6,248 nucleotides of DNA. Origin: Nanobdellota archaeon. GTDB lineage: Archaea > Nanobdellota > Nanobdellia > Woesearchaeales > JAHJBD01. Location of the stretch: assembly GCA_018813725.1 (NCBI GenBank), contig JAHJBD010000046.1, positions 1 through 6,248 of the forward strand. Direction: 5' to 3'. Each line of letters begins with the position of its first letter. The first letter of the stretch is position 1. A model generated the notes under the pieces. That model was given only the letters and a program-made list of their open reading frames with translations. It did not search any database and was not told the origin of the DNA. This document shows positions 5,816 to 6,248 of this stretch, piece by piece. The translations under genes were made by a program, and so were the position numbers.

Positions 5816-6248
5816 ATGGCACTAGATACTGCTGAACTATCCAAGTTAAGCCTAAAGGAACGGCTCAAGAGATTAAAGGAGATAGAAGAAGAAAGAAAAA
5901 AAGAGATAGCAGAAGCAGAGCAGCTGATTAAAGAGACACAGACAGAGATCAATGAAGAGCAGATCAGCAGCAAGATTGCCATACCAGATGCAAAAAAGAT
6001 TGATATTGCTGCCTTGTTTGAAAAAGGGGAAGGTATTGAAGCCATAGCAAAAGAAGCGCCAAATGAATTTGAGAATGCTGTAAAATACCAAGTCATGCAG
6101 GATTATGAGACATTGGTATCAATGTATAACAGGGCTGATCCTGAAACACTTGCTAGATTGGACGAGATTGGAGAAAGGCTTGAGAAAGTTAGCTATCATG
6201 TAGAAAGTGAAGCTATAGCAAACAAGGTAGTTGCTTCAATAGCACTTG
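5816..6248 (+). CDS. Coiled-coil-rich protein of unknown function, 5' part only
   Basis: An open frame of 144 codons begins at the ATG at 5816 and continues past the right edge of the window, so the C-terminus is missing. Residues about 7-50 form a highly charged helix rich in Lys/Glu with a leucine/isoleucine heptad pattern (LSKLSLKERLKRLKEIEE and onward), a likely coiled coil. A short break with Pro (KIAIPDAKKIDIAALF, 53-68) is followed by more amphipathic helix (about 72-144). There are no cysteines, membrane segments or recognisable catalytic motifs in the visible part. Codon use resembles the neighbouring genes. A strong TATA box at the correct distance and no SD indicate leaderless translation from this ATG, which also supports the start. 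It is separately transcribed from the TIM-barrel gene but in the same direction; a shared function is possible but unproven. I do not recognise a family. Confidence 0.8.
   Translation, partial: MALDTAELSKLSLKERLKRLKEIEEERKKEIAEAEQLIKETQTEINEEQISSKIAIPDAKKIDIAALFEKGEGIEAIAKEAPNEFENAVKYQVMQDYETLVSMYNRADPETLARLDEIGERLEKVSYHVESEAIANKVVASIAL

Noticed and set aside
5812..6096. 94- and 72-residue - strand frames at the right edge
   Set aside because: They are the Ser/Phe/Leu-rich antisense of a Lys/Glu coiled coil. The + strand frame has a proper TATA box and an uninterrupted 144 codons.
1..6248. CRISPR array, tRNA/rRNA, insertion sequence or phage module
   Set aside because: No regularly spaced repeats, cloverleaf-like segments, transposase motifs or terminal inverted repeats were seen on either strand.

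Overview
This window looks archaeal, most plausibly from a small-genome DPANN-type lineage (Woesearchaeota, Pacearchaeota or a relative). The reasons are a textbook archaeal TATA box (TTTATATA) placed for a leaderless transcript near 5816, moderately AT-rich DNA with heavy AGA/AGG arginine and ATA isoleucine usage, tightly packed and overlapping same-strand genes, and a free-standing CRM-domain protein and AbrB-type mini-protein typical of archaeal gene neighbourhoods. The lineage call is an inference; no rRNA or other marker gene is present. Every gene I can support is on the + strand.

Region 1 (1-2123) is an overlapping gene train. It starts with a 47-residue AbrB/SpoVT-type DNA-binding protein (45-188), preceded by an AT-rich region containing a perfect 14-bp palindrome. 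Next comes a 565-residue Kef-type (CPA2) cation:proton antiporter with a cytoplasmic TrkA-N/RCK nucleotide-binding domain (188-1885), whose start codon shares one base with the AbrB stop codon. A YhbY-like CRM RNA-binding protein (1863-2123) overlaps the antiporter 3' end by 23 bases. The first two probably form a regulator-transporter pair. The CRM gene is likely a ribosome-related passenger.

Region 2 (2161-5783) is the most interesting part: a 473-residue protein of no family I recognise, followed after two bases by a 732-residue protein. The second protein has the fold signature of endonuclease IV / xylose-isomerase-like TIM barrels (AP_endonuc_2). All nine positions corresponding to the tri-metal ligands of endonuclease IV can be picked out. 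The barrel is interrupted by an insertion of nearly 300 residues and followed by a Gly- and aromatic-rich tail. The close spacing argues that the two proteins are made together and may act together; their function is unknown.

Region 3 (5784-6248) holds an oligo-T terminator-like tract overlapping a TATA box, then the 5' part of a coiled-coil-rich protein that runs off the window and is probably translated from a leaderless mRNA. No RNA genes, CRISPR arrays, insertion sequences or attachment sites were seen. No gene-free stretch exceeds 50 bases.
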